This document shows, one piece after another, positions 63,921-64,000 of a DNA stretch of 64,000 nt. Below the pieces are notes generated by a model. That model saw only the letters and a program-made list of their open reading frames with translations, did no database searches and was not told where the DNA came from. How positions within the stretch are numbered: the first letter of the stretch is position 1; every line of letters begins with the position of its first letter. The translations under genes and the position numbers were made by a program. Source of the DNA: Carboxylicivirga sp964602515. Its GTDB lineage: Bacteria > Bacteroidota > Bacteroidia > Bacteroidales > Marinilabiliaceae. The stretch covers positions 1-64,000 of the forward strand of contig CAZRRJ010000008.1 in the NCBI GenBank assembly GCA_964602515.1. The letters are read 5' to 3'.

Positions 63921-64000
63921 TTAGTTTTTAACAGATTGACGACCGATACTGTAATAAGTATATCCAAACTCCCTCATTTCCTCAGGGTCATATATGTTAC
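63921..64000 (-). CDS. ugd: UDP-glucose 6-dehydrogenase, C-terminal end only
   Basis: The last 25 codons are inside the window, reading NIYDPEEMREFGYTYYSIGR and ending at the TAA complement 63921-63923. This is the typical Ugd tail (NIYDPxxMxxxGFxYYxIGR). It oxidises UDP-glucose to UDP-glucuronate, the substrate of the neighbouring decarboxylase. The rest lies past the window end. Confidence 0.75.
   Translation of the reverse strand, partial: NIYDPEEMREFGYTYYSIGRQSVKN

Noticed and set aside
47190..64000. Second copy of the tRNA-Ser 3' end as attachment-site repeat
   Set aside because: No second occurrence of CCCTCTCTCTCCGC was found downstream, so element borders cannot be defined here.

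Overview
The window is about 35% GC and comes from a Bacteroidota chromosome, most likely an anaerobic or fermentative member of the Bacteroidales/Marinilabiliales. This rests on family content: a type IX secretion sorting domain, DUF4465, DUF6340 and DUF3822 proteins, DUF4369-type TlpA thioredoxins, and a TonB receptor with the long FKRW-type leader of this phylum. Several promoters also fit the Bacteroidota pattern TTTG-N19-TAnnTTTG, and most genes lack strong Shine-Dalgarno sites. Genus and species cannot be fixed from the window alone.

Layout. 1-5.4 kb: the end of a tRNA-Asp gene, decayed transposases of three families, a cold-shock protein, an HBM-type chemoreceptor, sucD and an IS110 relic. 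5.4-11 kb: fabG, then a compact run of alcohol dehydrogenase, DUF6340 lipoprotein, PBP4 and DUF819 permease. 11-14.4 kb: gene-poor, with a nitrilase-family omega-amidase candidate and a small orphan gene. 14.4-19.8 kb: a fermentation block, pta, a 3-hydroxyacyl-CoA dehydrogenase homologue, ackA, ptb and buk, which encodes the acyl-CoA to acyl-phosphate to acid plus ATP routes for acetate and butyrate. 19.9-31 kb: antiporter, T9SS-type protease, DUF4465 and TlpA lipoprotein/thioredoxin pair, X-Pro aminopeptidase and a TonB receptor. 31-38 kb: U32 protein, SLC13 permease, an orphan gene with decayed companions, and a coiled-coil lipoprotein. 38-45 kb: a GH16-fold protein lacking its catalytic acids, followed by a VTC-domain / CotH-like kinase / DUF4956 set with tRNA-Gly and tRNA-Leu inside it. 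45-54.6 kb: LytTR regulator, TrmH-type methyltransferase, HU, tRNA-Ser with an integrase stub beside it, two RecD-like helicases separated by a decayed M16 peptidase gene, and DUF3822-rsmD. 54.8-64 kb: GH20 hexosaminidase, three-CxxCH peroxidase, phosphohexomutase, and nucleotide-sugar genes rfbD, rfbC, rfbA, UDP-glucuronate decarboxylase and the end of ugd.

The most interesting points are the VTC/CotH/DUF4956 locus beside an apparently inactive cytoplasmic GH16 protein, the dehydrogenase in the acetate operon that has lost two catalytic positions, and several pseudogenes hidden in long intergenic regions (IS1182, ISL3 and IS110 transposases, a tyrosine recombinase stub at tRNA-Ser, an M16 peptidase, and a cassette of unknown function at 35.4-36.8 kb). 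No CRISPR array, rRNA operon, intact insertion sequence or complete prophage was seen.
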